This document shows, one piece after another, positions 51,674 through 60,903 of a stretch of 64,000 bases of DNA. This DNA is from G963704535 sp963704535. GTDB taxonomy: Bacteria > Chloroflexota > Chloroflexia > Chloroflexales > Roseiflexaceae. The stretch is taken from the NCBI GenBank assembly GCA_963704535.1, contig OY969916.1:5642001-5706000 (forward strand), in the 5' to 3' direction. The stretch's first letter is position 1, and each line of letters starts with the position of its first letter. Made by a program: the position numbers and the translations under genes. The notes under the pieces are model-generated. The model saw nothing but the letters and a program-made list of their open reading frames with translations, was not told where the DNA came from and did not search any database.

Positions 51674-52603
51674 TTAGCGCCCAAAGAAGAGCTGCTCGAT
51701 CCCCTGCTCGATGCTGACGGCCCATTGCCCCAGCGGCGTCTGCTGGCTCCACTGGCTGAAGAGGCTCAGTTGATCGGTCGCCAGCAGCGCCCCCATCACG
51801 ACCAGCAGCACACCGCTGGCGATGCTGGTCGTGTGCGTATACAGCGTAGTGAAGCCAAGGTTGAGCGTGACGCCGCGCCCGCGCATGATCTGCCAGAAGC
51901 GCGAGCCGCGACCCAGCCGGCTGAAGAACGTCGCGACCACGATCAGCGGCATGCCCAGGCCCAGCGCGTAGATAAATGCCAGCACCGCCCCTTGCAGTAC
52001 CGCGATCCCCTGGGTCGCCAGCAGCGTCAGCAGCGCGCCGTAGATCGGCCCGACGCAGGCGGTCCAGCCGAGCGCAAAGGTCGCCCCATAGAGGTACGAC
52101 CCGGCGACGCTGGCGGTCGGGCGGTCGAGCAGTTGCGCGCCGGTGAAGCCCTTGCCCAGGATGCTCATCACGCCGAAGCCGATCACCACCAGCCCGCCGA
52201 TCAATGTGAGCTGCTGGAGATTGCGGAACAACACCTGGCTGAGCACAGTCGCGCTGGCCCCCAGCACGACCACCGTCGTCGCCAGACCCAGGAAGAACGC
52301 GATCGTCATCAGCACGATCCGGTCGCGGCGGGCCTGGAAGGTAAAGGCGAAGTAGGCCGGTAGGATCGGCAGCGTGCAGGGCGACAGGAAGCTAAAGATG
52401 CCGGCCAGGAACGCCGCCGGCGCCAACACCAGCACACTCCCGCGCCCGGATGCCATGATCGCCGAGCCATTGGTCAGACTTAAAAGCGCCAGCGTGCCGA
52501 CCACCAGCGCCGCACCGCCGCCGATCAGCAGCGCGCGCAGCAATGAGCGCCGCTCTTGCTCGTGGGCGCTTATCGCCGTCGTTTTTACATCCTGCGTGGA
52601 CAT
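51674..52603 (-). CDS. CcdA/DsbD-family cytochrome c biogenesis transmembrane protein
   Basis: A 309-residue membrane protein. After a 25-residue tail and one extra helix the CcdA core begins: FLAGIFSFLSPCTLPILPAY with the first redox Cys, and FALGWTACVGPIYGALLTLL with the second. Six core helices. CcdA carries reducing power from cytoplasmic thioredoxin to the outer face for haem attachment or disulfide reduction. No partner thioredoxin is adjacent. The gap to 51365 holds GAACAAA repeats (51620-51664). Confidence 0.9.
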   Translation of the reverse strand: MSTQDVKTTAISAHEQERRSLLRALLIGGGAALVVGTLALLSLTNGSAIMASGRGSVLVLAPAAFLAGIFSFLSPCTLPILPAYFAFTFQARRDRIVLMTIAFFLGLATTVVVLGASATVLSQVLFRNLQQLTLIGGLVVIGFGVMSILGKGFTGAQLLDRPTASVAGSYLYGATFALGWTACVGPIYGALLTLLATQGIAVLQGAVLAFIYALGLGMPLIVVATFFSRLGRGSRFWQIMRGRGVTLNLGFTTLYTHTTSIASGVLLVVMGALLATDQLSLFSQWSQQTPLGQWAVSIEQGIEQLFFGR

Positions 52604-52654
52604 GCGAACCTCTCAATATTAGGGACTCGTGCGTTATAAAACATCCCACAGCGA

Positions 52655-52713
52655 ACTCGAAACGTGAAACGTGAAACGTGAGCAACGTCTCAATCACGTT
52701 TCACGTTTCACGG
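52655..52713. repeat. Type D repeat with inverted copy
   Basis: GAAACGTGAAACGTGAAACG (52659-52678) and CACGTTTCACGTTTCACGG form a hairpin between the CcdA gene and the FAD oxidoreductase. Another copy lies at 57744-57798. Confidence 0.85.
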
Positions 52714-52741
52714 AATGGAACCTGTTATTTCTCGAAAGACC

Positions 52742-53903
52742 TCAAGAGAGCGCCGCGTCGATCAGCGCCGCCGCGCGCCAGCCGCTCTCGATCGCCAGGT
52801 GGACGCGCCCCGGCTCCGTGGTGTAATCCCCGGCGAAGAACAGCCCGCTCGCCGCCCCCGCGCCATTGAGCGCGTCGAAAGGGGCGCCGGCGTCGGGGAG
52901 CGCGTGCCGCCAGCGCCGCACATCGCCCCACAGCGGGCGGCCCAGCTCCGCGCCAAGCAGCCCGCTCACCTGCTCCGCCACGACCCGCGTGAGATCCTCG
53001 GCGGGCGCCTCCCAGTAGTCGTGGCTGAACTGCGGCGCCATCTGGACAATCAGCAGGCTGTGCCCGGCCGGGCAGCGCTCCGGCCCTTTATCGTGCTCGA
53101 ACGCCAGCCAGGAGATCGGGTGCCCTCGGTCGATATTGACCAGCGCATAGTATGGCCGCTCCACTCTGCCGGAGTAGGCCAGCGCTAGGGAAATGCAGCG
53201 CCGGTAGCGTACGCAGGCTAGCTCTGCTCCCAAACCCTCCTTGGTGCCAGAACCCAGGTTGCCGGCCACCAGGATCTCGGCTACCTCCGGCGCCGGCGCG
53301 GTGAACAGGATCAAACCGGCCGCGCCAATCTCCTCCCCATCCACATCAAACAACAGATACCGCTCGGTGGTCGGTGGTCGGTGGTCGGTGGTCGGCGGTC
53401 GTCGGTCATCGGTCATCGGTCGGCGGTCGGTGGTCGGTGGTCGGTGGTCGGTGATCGTCGGTCGTCGGTCGTCGGTCGTCGGTCGTCGGTCGTCGATGCG
53501 GCCGATCGGAGTTCTCGTAGCGCACGTTCAACCCGGCTGCCAATAGGGTGCCGAGCCGGTCGAGGCCGCTGCGGTAGGACCACTTCGGGTCGGCGTTCTG
53601 CGCCGGGTCGCCCTCGGCGATCGCGCCGCCGCCGTCGAAGGTCCAGACCGGCCGGTCGATGTCGAACAGGTCATCGGCTGGCAGCTCGGTGGTCAGCAGC
53701 CGCTCCAACTCCGGCGTCGGCGCCTTGATATACTGGGCGCCGTGGTCGAAGGCGTAGCCGTCGCGCCGCCCGGTCGCCACCCGGCCGCCAGGCCCGCCAC
53801 TCCGCTCATAGACTGTGACGTCGAGGTCGGGCCGCCGCTGCCGCAGCGCGCGCGCCGCCGCCAGCCCAGCCACCCCCGCGCCGATGATCGCGAGTTTCAT
53901 CAC
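52742..53903 (-). pseudogene. NAD(P)/FAD-dependent amine oxidase-like gene broken by repeat expansion
   Basis: The N-terminal part (from ATG 53903) has the FAD fold KLAIIGAGVAGLAAARALRQ and GGPGGRVATGRRDGYAFDHG. The C-terminal part (to 52742) reads YLLFDVDGEEIGAAGLILFT through GLFFAGDYTTEPGRVHLAIE, the usual closing FAD motif of renalase-like and amine oxidase-like proteins. The two halves are in different frames, separated by 135 bases of GGTCGGTGG units (53363-53497) that are translated as TTDDRRPTTDD before a stop. The repeat has destroyed an otherwise normal gene of about 340 residues. Confidence 0.87.
53363..53497. repeat. GGTCGGTGGTC tandem array (type G) inside a gene
   Basis: About 17 irregular units of seven or eight bases (GGTCGGT, GGTCGTC). 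The family also appears at 29354-29400. The array length is not a multiple of three relative to the host frame. Confidence 0.9.
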
Positions 53904-53977
53904 CTAGCTCGCATCTGCATGAGAATTGAAGATCGAAGGCAGGGTGGCTATCGATGCCATCTCCCTTCCTCTATCCT

Positions 53978-55261
53978 CTATCCTCTATCCTCTACCTTCA
54001 GTGTCAAAAGCTCCCGCAGACTCTCCGCGTCCTCATACGGCCCAATCACCGCCAGATGCATCGCATCCTCGCGCAGCACCCGCTGGGCCACGCGCAGCAC
54101 ATCGGCCCGCGTCACCGCCTCGACCTCGGCGACCACCTGCTCGACCGGGATGACCCGGCCGTAGCGCAGCTCATGCGCGCCATTGCGCGCCGCGACCGAC
54201 CAGGTGTCCTCCAGCGAGAGCAGGATGCCGCCCTTGACCTGCTCCTTGATCCGCAGCAACTCTTCATCGGTAATGCCGTCGGCCAGCGCCGAGCGCAGCT
54301 CCCCCATCACCGTCGCCAGGCACTCACGCAGCTTGTCCGGCTCGACGCTGCCGTAGACGACCCACTTCCCGCCGTCGTGGTGCTCGCGGCTGTAGGAGCC
54401 GACGCTGTAGGCCAGCCCGCGCTCCTCGCGGATCTCCTGGAAGAGCCGCGAGGACATCCCACCGCCCAGCACACTGTCGAAGACCTGCATCGCCCGGCGA
54501 TCGGGGTCGGAGTATGCGATGCCCGGAAAGCCCAGGCAGAAGTTGCCCTGCTCGCTGTCGTCCTGGTGCAACGACAGCACCGGGCCGGGATGCGGCGGCT
54601 GGCTGGGCAGACACCGCGCGAGTTCGCCGGACGACATGCCGGCCAGCACCCGCTCGATCGTCGCTGTCGCCCGGCCGGCGTCGATGTTCCCGGCGATCGA
54701 GACGACAATGTTCGCCAGGGCGTAGTGCCGGTGCCAGTGGGCCAGGATGGCTTCGCGCGTGATCGCCGCGACCGACTCCTCGTCGCCGGCAATATCGCGG
54801 CCGAGCGGCTGGTCGCCCCACATCGCCGTGTCGAGCAGCAGGTGAACCAGTTCGGAGGGCGTGTCCTCAGTCTGCCGCAGCTCCTCGGTGATCACCCGGC
54901 GCTCCTTCTCGACATCTTTCGGGTCGAAGCGCGGGTGGAGCAGCATGTCGGACAGCACCTCGACCGCGCGATCGAAGTGGATATCGGCGACCTTGGCATA
55001 GTAGACGGTCAACTCGAAATTGGTGTAGGCATCCAGCACCCCGCCGACCCCCTCGATCGTGTCCGAGATCAGCTTGGGCGTCGGGTAGCGCTCGCTGCCC
55101 TTGAACAGCATATGTTCGATGAAGTGCGAGATCCCGCTGATTGGGCGCTCCTCGTGGCCGGAGCCGGCGCCGACGAAGCAGCCGACCGAGACCGAGTGGG
55201 TATGGGGCCGCTCCTCGACCAGCACGCGCAGGCCGCCGGGAAGTATGATCTTTTGCAGCAT
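53978..55261 (-). CDS. M16-family zinc peptidase
   Basis: A 427-residue protein of the mitochondrial-processing-peptidase-like M16B group. The inverted zinc motif HFIEH is at residues 46-50 (GISHFIEHMLFKGSERYPTP), with the downstream Glu ligand in EKERRVITEELRQTEDTPSE. The second, inactive M16 half has LGGGMSSRLFQEIREERGLA. Normal length. No signal peptide, so cytoplasmic like Bacillus MlpA/YmxG, which handle short peptides. No operon partner; the downstream gap holds CTCTATC repeats. Confidence 0.92.
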   Translation of the reverse strand: MLQKIILPGGLRVLVEERPHTHSVSVGCFVGAGSGHEERPISGISHFIEHMLFKGSERYPTPKLISDTIEGVGGVLDAYTNFELTVYYAKVADIHFDRAVEVLSDMLLHPRFDPKDVEKERRVITEELRQTEDTPSELVHLLLDTAMWGDQPLGRDIAGDEESVAAITREAILAHWHRHYALANIVVSIAGNIDAGRATATIERVLAGMSSGELARCLPSQPPHPGPVLSLHQDDSEQGNFCLGFPGIAYSDPDRRAMQVFDSVLGGGMSSRLFQEIREERGLAYSVGSYSREHHDGGKWVVYGSVEPDKLRECLATVMGELRSALADGITDEELLRIKEQVKGGILLSLEDTWSVAARNGAHELRYGRVIPVEQVVAEVEAVTRADVLRVAQRVLREDAMHLAVIGPYEDAESLRELLTLKVEDRG

Positions 55262-55395
55262 ATCGTTTCTAGCTCATCGCATGATAACGGGTACATTATA
55301 CTTCGTTTATTTGGGGTATGTGGTAGTGTATGGCGAGGGCAGTAGTCGTGGTATTATTATCCCGACTCAATCGGCATGTGACTTGGAGAACACCT

Positions 55396-55701
55396 ATGAA
55401 CCGGCTATTAACCATTCTCGCCATTCTGGCCGCTGCCTTCCCATTCCTCGCACTCGGCTACAAGCTATTCCAGGTCGAGTCGGCGCTCACGGCAGGCGTC
55501 TTTGTGCTCGTCGTGGCCACGTTCGTGGCGGTGCTTCTGCTGGGGCCGCGCGTCGGCCTGCCCGCCGAGGCGACTGAGGACGGCGCTTCCCCCGCGCCAC
55601 GCGCGCCGGCGCGGCCCGTCACCTGGAGTTGGGACGGTGTCGACCGGCAGCCCGGCGAAGAGGCCGCAGTGACCAATGGCCCCGAGACCCACCAGCACTG
55701 A
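55396..55701 (+). CDS. Small membrane protein, 101 residues
   Basis: ATG 55396 has TTGGAGA eight bases upstream. Two hydrophobic helices (LLTILAILAAAFPFLALGY and AGVFVLVVATFVAVLLLG) are followed by a polar tail rich in Ala/Pro/Glu ending in His-Gln-His. No family recognised. It is a single gene between the M16 protease and the MATE gene, and stop-free up to 55330, where no ribosome site is seen. Confidence 0.6.
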   Translation: MNRLLTILAILAAAFPFLALGYKLFQVESALTAGVFVLVVATFVAVLLLGPRVGLPAEATEDGASPAPRAPARPVTWSWDGVDRQPGEEAAVTNGPETHQH

Positions 55702-56061
55702 TCTAGGATAGTTGGCGAACAAAAATAGAGGATGGTGGATAGACTTGCTATCCACCATCCTCTATCTTCTATCTTCTATCCTCAACTCTCGCTCATACTA
55801 ACTCGCGTTCTGGTGGAGAAGATGAGAGTGGGAGAAAATAAGCTCGTGGAGGGCGGCCCCTGTACTGTTTCCCGTGTTCAGCACCTCTTGACTTACTAAC
55901 CTCGTGACCTGTGTGCGTAGCGATTTCGCTCGCTGGGAGCGGATGTATGGAGCAGGTGCAGGACACGATGATGGTAAACCGCGAGGTGCTAATGATGGGA
56001 AACAGTACAGCCCCTCCACACCTCCCCACCGTAAGATGCCACACTAGAACGCGACTTGGTA
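55702..56061. other. Gene-free stretch with CTATCC hairpin
   Basis: At 55730-55767 GAGGATGGTGGATAG pairs perfectly with CTATCCACCATCCTC, followed by TATCTTC units (55768-55784); a possible terminator for both flanking genes. The rest, 55790-56061, is AT-richer DNA with many stops in which I see no gene. Confidence 0.6.
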
Positions 56062-57636
56062 TCACTGGTTCAAGCGGCTGGTCCCCTCGACGACCGCGCG
56101 ACGGAAGCGGCGCCAGTGCAGCGTCGCAAGCACTGGCGCGACGATCAGGAAGGCTCCCCAGACCGCCACCAGCCCACCGCCGACAGTCGAGAGCAGCGCG
56201 TACCCAAGCGCGACCGTAGTCCACATCCCCACGCCTGTCACGATCAGTGGGAAGCGTGTATTGCCGGTCCCGCGCAGCGCCCCCGATTGGACGAACATGA
56301 CCGCCCACAATGGCTGCGCCAGCGCAACCACCCGCAACGTGTTGGCGCCCGCGTCGATCACCCCCGGGTCGTCCGTGAACAGCCGCATGATCTGCGGCGC
56401 GAAGATGAGGAACACCGCCGCTAGCGTGCTCATCCAGGCCACTGCCCATATCGTTGCGATGCGCGCAGCCGCTGCGCCCTCGCTGAGCCGCCGGGCGCCC
56501 ACGCTCTGGCCCACCAGCGCCGTCGCGGCGATGCCGAAACCGATGCCCGGCAGGAACGAGAGCGATAGGGCATTGATTGCGATCCGGTGCGCGGCCAACG
56601 TCGCTGTGCCGAGCCCCGCCACCACAATCGCCATCGCGAAGAAGGCACTCGACACCAGCATCTGCTCCAGCGCCGCCGGCACCCCGATCCGCAGCACCCT
56701 GGCGGCCACGCCAAAGTCGGGCAGCCAGCCACCGGCGCCGGCGATTGAGACCCCGTTCCGGCCCCGCCACAGCGCGCCGATCAGCAGGATCAACGCCAGC
56801 GCACGGGCGATGAACGTGCCCCAGGCGCTGCCCACCGCTCCGAGCGCCGGCAGCCCGAAGTGCCCGTAGATCAGTCCGTAGGCCAGCCCGACATTCACCA
56901 CATTGGCGATCGCCGTCACCACCATCGGCGTACGCGAGTCGCCGGCGCCCCGCAGCACCCCGCCACCGATGAACAGCGCGACCAGCACCACCACCGTGCC
57001 CATCGTCACCTGGAGATACTCGGTGCCAACCCGTGCGACCTCCGGCTCGACGCCAAAAAACCCGATCACGGTGCCGGACAGCAACAGGCCGCCGAGCGCC
57101 AGCGGGATCGAGAGCAGGCCACTCCACAGCAGCGACTGGCGCGCCAGCCGGCTGGCCTGGGCCGTGTCACCCGCGCCAATCGCCTGCGCGACCAGCACCG
57201 AGCTGCCGACCGCCAACGCGCTCAAGGCGGCGATCAGGAAGAACATGACCTGTAGTGCGGTGCCCACGCCGGCGATAGCTGCGGCTCCCAGCCCTGCGAC
57301 AAGTATCGTGTCGATCACCCCAAGCAGGGTTTCCAGCAGGTTTTCGCCGATCACCGGCCCTGCAAGGCCCAGCACCCTGCGGCGCAGCCCCTGTCGGTCG
57401 GTCACGGCAGCCGTGTCCGGTGCCGTGGCACCGACCGTAGCCGACCCTGCTGCCCCGTCAAGGTGAAGCCCATTGCGCCGATCAAGAAGTTCCACGCTGC
57501 TCTCGCCGGTCGAGTGATGAGGGCCGTGTGGATGTTTATCGACGCGCGTTTCTTCTGTAATCATCAGTTGTTGTACCTTCTCTCTACCTTGGCTATCCAT
57601 TGCTCCGGCTTGCTCCTCCGCCCCGATGGGCATCAT
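56062..57636 (-). CDS. MATE-family multidrug exporter
   Basis: Up to 524 residues with twelve membrane helices in the NorM/DinF pattern: GLAGPVIGENLLETLLGVID, AGVGTALQVMFFLIAALSAL, and in the second half RIGVPAALEQMLVSSAFFAM and AIAATALVGQSVGARR. Uses an ion gradient to expel drugs or metabolites. The first 75 residues are polar; internal starts at 57600 or 57564 are possible. A TetR gene lies upstream on the same strand and a shared operator-like sequence is found between the two, so TetR probably represses this pump. Confidence 0.9.
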   Translation of the reverse strand: MMPIGAEEQAGAMDSQGREKVQQLMITEETRVDKHPHGPHHSTGESSVELLDRRNGLHLDGAAGSATVGATAPDTAAVTDRQGLRRRVLGLAGPVIGENLLETLLGVIDTILVAGLGAAAIAGVGTALQVMFFLIAALSALAVGSSVLVAQAIGAGDTAQASRLARQSLLWSGLLSIPLALGGLLLSGTVIGFFGVEPEVARVGTEYLQVTMGTVVVLVALFIGGGVLRGAGDSRTPMVVTAIANVVNVGLAYGLIYGHFGLPALGAVGSAWGTFIARALALILLIGALWRGRNGVSIAGAGGWLPDFGVAARVLRIGVPAALEQMLVSSAFFAMAIVVAGLGTATLAAHRIAINALSLSFLPGIGFGIAATALVGQSVGARRLSEGAAAARIATIWAVAWMSTLAAVFLIFAPQIMRLFTDDPGVIDAGANTLRVVALAQPLWAVMFVQSGALRGTGNTRFPLIVTGVGMWTTVALGYALLSTVGGGLVAVWGAFLIVAPVLATLHWRRFRRAVVEGTSRLNQ

Positions 57637-57743
57637 AACAGACGAATTTTACCATCCCTACTTGTGACGGCAAGGGACAAATGGTGTATCCGCGCCTGTC
57701 CATTCGCCGGGGCTTCGCACGTTTTCAAACATCCCACAGCAAC

Positions 57744-57798
57744 CCTGAAACGTGAAGCGTGAAACGTGAGCAACATCCCGATCACGTTTCACGGAGTT
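57744..57798. repeat. Type D repeat with inverted copy
   Basis: GAAACGTGAAGCGTGAAACG (57745-57764) and CACGTTTCACGG between the MATE and TetR genes; nearly identical to the copies at 49514 and 52655. Confidence 0.8.
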
Positions 57799-57822
57799 AT
57801 GAAGCTATCGTCGATAAAAAAT

Positions 57823-57835
57823 CTAACTAAGTTCG
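57823..57835. promoter_or_regulatory. Second TetR operator-like site
   Basis: CTAACTAAGTTCG shares 11 bases, inverted, with the palindrome upstream of tetR (58604-58616) and lies about 190 bases upstream of the MATE start. Confidence 0.35.
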
Positions 57836-57879
57836 GAGCGCAAAAAGAGCGCCGTGTACCGAAGTCTACGCTAGCTCAA

Positions 57880-58509
57880 TCACCGCGCTTCGCCGGCACA
57901 TGCGCCTGTCGCGCGCCAACCCGCGAGCAAAGCGCGCATGGCATGCTGTGCCAGCCGCGCGCCGCGCTCCTGCCCGCCCGCGATCTGTTCCGCCATGGTC
58001 AGGGAAATCAGCCCGTGGAGCGTCCCCCAGATAATATCGACCGCCTCTCCTTGGCTATCGACGTCCGACATCGTAGCGGGGGCCAGGTCCTGAAGCACCT
58101 CCGCCAATGCGCTGAACGCCTGCTTCGCTTCGAGCGGGTCGGTGTCGGAGCAAAAAGGTACACCGCCGAGCCCATGCATCACTTGGTATAGCTCCGGGTA
58201 CTTCCAGGCGAAGTCCCAGTATGTGCGGGCCATCCGCAGCAGGCGGGCTTCCGGCTCGCCGGCAACCGTTAAAGCCCGGTACAGCTCGGCCAGCAGCGTC
58301 TGGAAGCCCTCCTGAATCAGCTCCTGGAGGATCGCCTCTTTGCTCCCAAAGTGCTCATAGATCGTCGGCGGGCTGTACTCGATGCGCTCGGCCACCTTGC
58401 GGATGGTCACCGCCTGCCAGCCCTCGTGGGCCGCGATCTCGCGCGCCGCCGCGAGGATGTTCTGTTTCAGCTCCTGGCGCTCCCGGTCACGCCGCTCTTT
58501 GATGCCCAT
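57880..58509 (-). CDS. TetR-family transcriptional repressor
   Basis: A 209-residue TetR protein. The DNA-binding domain is residues 8-55: RERQELKQNILAAAREIAAH, then AVTIRKVAERIEYSPPTIYE and HFGSKEAILQELI. The C-terminal domain resembles the WHG/TetR_C_33 type (ARTYWDFAWKYPELYQVMHG). Upstream at 58604-58616 is a palindrome expected for its operator. The MATE pump gene follows downstream. Confidence 0.9.
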   Translation of the reverse strand: MGIKERRDRERQELKQNILAAAREIAAHEGWQAVTIRKVAERIEYSPPTIYEHFGSKEAILQELIQEGFQTLLAELYRALTVAGEPEARLLRMARTYWDFAWKYPELYQVMHGLGGVPFCSDTDPLEAKQAFSALAEVLQDLAPATMSDVDSQGEAVDIIWGTLHGLISLTMAEQIAGGQERGARLAQHAMRALLAGWRATGACAGEAR

Positions 58510-58603
58510 TGTTTGTCGTCTTTGTTAAAAAGGTGGGGCTTGGGAGGGCCGCCCTCCCCAAATCCCCCACCCAACCAAGAGTGTAAACACCTCAAAATAT
58601 TTC

Positions 58604-58616
58604 CTAACTTAGTTAG
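58604..58616. promoter_or_regulatory. Palindromic operator of tetR
   Basis: CTAACTTAGTTAG, a perfect 6+1+6 palindrome, extended to ATTTC...GAAAT on both sides (58599-58620), about 90 bases before the tetR start. Confidence 0.6.
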
Positions 58617-58705
58617 AAATTATATCAGCCCTCACAAACGTTGTCAACCAAAAGTCAGGGTATAATGCCCCCCACGTTGGGCGCCCGCAGAAGTCGGGCC
58701 TTGAA

Positions 58706-58802
58706 GAGACTGTCTGAAAAGGGAGAGTTTGAGGGTAGCCCCTCAAGACCTCTCTCCACCATACATTGCGAGGGAGACAACGACCTTTTCAGACAGCTTC
58801 TA
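58706..58802. repeat. Type B palindromic element
   Basis: Complete copy, GAGACTGTCTGAAAAGG ... GAGGGTAGCCCCTC ... CCTTTTCAGACAGCTTCT, ending 17 bases before the MFS start. A type I palindrome is also present at 58530-58580. Nothing else is seen in 58510-58818. Confidence 0.88.
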
Positions 58803-58818
58803 AGAAACGGCGATCATC

Positions 58819-60154
58819 GTGTATTTTGAGTCTTTAGGTCGGCGTGGCCGCGTGTTCGTGCGCTGGCTTACGCATCCGGTCAACGTCCATCAGCGCAATG
58901 TGCGCAATGTGCTGATCGACGGCATCGGCGTCGGCCTGGTTTCGGGCGTCGCATCATTCCTCTCCGTGTTCCTGGTGCGCTTGGGCGCATCGCCCTTCCT
59001 GGTCGGGCTGCTGGTCTCGATGCCGGCGCTGACTGGCATGATCCTGGCTATCCCGGGCGGCCGGCTGCTCGAACGCCAGCGCAACGTCGTCCCGTGGTAC
59101 TCGCGCGCGCGGGTGCTGGTGCTTGGCTCCTACGCCCTCACCGGCCTGGTGCCGTTTTTCTTCCCGCTCTCCGTCGCGCCGCTGCCGATCATCATCATCT
59201 GGGCGCTTGTCACCGTACCCCAGGCGATCGTCAACGTCGCTTTTACCGTGGTGATGGGCGCGGTCGCCGGGCCGAAGCAGCGCTACTATCTCATGAGTCG
59301 CCGCTGGACGGTCCTGGGGGTCACGACCGCGCTGGCCGTTGCAATCATCGGCGCCGTGCTCGACCAGATTCGTTTCCCGCTGAATTACCAGATCGTCTTT
59401 ATCGGCTCATTCGTCGGCGGGCTGCTCAGTTTCGCGTTCTCAAGCCGGATCGCCATCCCCGACAACGATCTCAGCGAGGCGACGCCCACCGAGCGGCGCT
59501 CGCTCGGCGAGCGGGTGCGCGAGCTGACGGCGGCGCTGCGCGAGAACGCGCCCTACACGCGCTTTCTGCTTAGTTCGTTTGTGTTCAACATGGGCCTGAC
59601 GCTGGCGCAGCCGCTGTTTCCGCTCTACTGGGTGCGCCAACTCAACGCCTCCGATTTCTGGATCGGCTTGATCAACACCGTCAATAACGGTGTGCTGCTG
59701 GTGGCCTACTTCATCTGGGTCGCGCTTTCGCGCCGGAAGGGTAATGTGCTGGTGCTGTGGACGTGCGCCTTCGGCCTGGCTTTCTACCCGCTGCTGACGG
59801 ACCTGACCGGGAGCGTGCCGCCGCTGGTGTTCTACGCTGGGATGGCGGGGATCTTCGGCGCGGGGTTCAACCTGGTGCAGTTTGATATCTCTGCTCAGCA
59901 CTTGCCCGCAGCGCCATACTGCCTTATACATCGCGCTACAACAGTTCACCGTGTATGTCGCCACATTTGTCGCGCCGATCCTGGGCACGACGCTAGCCGC
60001 TGCGCTCGGCTACGGGCCGGCCCTGTTTGTCGGCAGTGGGTTGCGCTTCGCCGGGGCGGCGCTGTTTGTCCTGCTGGGGGTTGGGGCGGCGGCCGCAACG
60101 CCCCGCAAGCCAGCCGAGCAGCCCGCGCCGGTCGAGCGCCAGGCGAAAGGGTAG
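58819..60154 (+). pseudogene. MFS transporter with one frameshift
   Basis: About 445 residues when read through. The first frame (GTG 58819) covers eleven helices, for example LIDGIGVGLVSGVASFLSVF and SLVVG-like strands, up to FGAGFNLVQFD near 59884. A shift then restores the expected continuation ISLLSTCPQRHTALYIALQQ and FTVYVATFVAPILGTTLAAA to TAG 60154. In the original frame the last 190 residues are Arg-rich nonsense. The wrong frame runs on into the next gene. Substrate unknown. It may be an assembly error. Confidence 0.8.
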
Positions 60155-60160
60155 CCCAAC

Positions 60161-60754
60161 ATGCAGACCATCACGATCGACGGCGTCACGCTGACCCTGA
60201 TCGTCGAGCGCAAGCGCGTCAAGAATATCAACGCCCGCCTGCGCGACACGACCCTGCTGATCAGCGCACCCCTCAGTGCGCCGCAGGCGACGCTCGACCG
60301 GGCGATCCCCGATCTGGCGCGGCGGCTGGTGCGCCGCGCCCACGCCCGGCAGGTCAACGTCGAGGAGGACGCGCTGGCGCTGGCGCACCGGGTCGCGGCG
60401 CGCTTTCCCAACCAGCCGGAGGTGGCGCAGGTCCTGTTCGTCACCAGCCAGGAGGCGCGTTGGGGCAGCTATAGCCCGGCGACGCGCACAATCAGGCTCA
60501 ACGCCGCGCTGCGCCAGATGCCACGCTGGGTGCTCGAAGCAGTTGTCGCTCACGAGTTGGCCCACGTCGTCCACCAGGATCACTCGCCGGCCTTTTGGAA
60601 GCTGCTGCGCCGCGTGTGCCCCGATACCGATCGGGCCAGGGCGTTTCTCGCCGGGGTGAGCTGGCTGGGGCACCACTGGGAGCGCCTGCCGCCGGTCGAG
60701 CGCGCGCTGCTGGCGCGCGCCTCGGATTGCGAGATCGACGGCGCGGATGGCTAA
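60161..60754 (+). CDS. YgjP-like (WLM/DUF45) metallopeptidase
   Basis: A 197-residue protein that follows the MFS stop by six bases. The zinc motif HELAH lies in LEAVVAHELAHVVHQDHSPA, with the third His in the same segment, FWKLLRRVCPD after it and the conserved ARWGSYSPATRTIRLNAAL strand before it, as in YgjP/SprT-like proteases. The N-terminus (RKRVKNINARLRDTTLLISA) is typical as well. Target unknown. Confidence 0.88.
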   Translation: MQTITIDGVTLTLIVERKRVKNINARLRDTTLLISAPLSAPQATLDRAIPDLARRLVRRAHARQVNVEEDALALAHRVAARFPNQPEVAQVLFVTSQEARWGSYSPATRTIRLNAALRQMPRWVLEAVVAHELAHVVHQDHSPAFWKLLRRVCPDTDRARAFLAGVSWLGHHWERLPPVERALLARASDCEIDGADG

Positions 60755-60759
60755 AGAAC

Positions 60760-60903
60760 CGTGAAACGTGAAACGTGATGCGTGGCGTCCGGGCGGCCAC
60801 AGTCCGGGCGGCCACAGAGGGCCTGCCCTACAGATGCTCGGCCCCCTCACCCTTTCATCTTGTCATCTTGTCATCTTGTCACCCTGTCATCTTGTCACCC
60901 TGC
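60760..60903. repeat. Type D unit and CATCTTGT repeats
   Basis: GTGAAACGTGAAACGTGATG (60761-60780), two GTCCGGGCGGCCACA copies (60787-60816), and TCATCTTGTCATCTTGTCAC units (60858-60898) whose complement AAGGTGACAAGG is found at 12577-12600. The last unit touches the FAH gene stop. Confidence 0.75.

Noticed and set aside
53363..53497. Regular GGTCGGTGG repeats that could suggest a CRISPR array
   Set aside because: Units are seven to eight bases without unique spacers, and no cas gene is present. The same holds for the GATTGGA array at 10876 and the GATTGGA hairpin at 25160.
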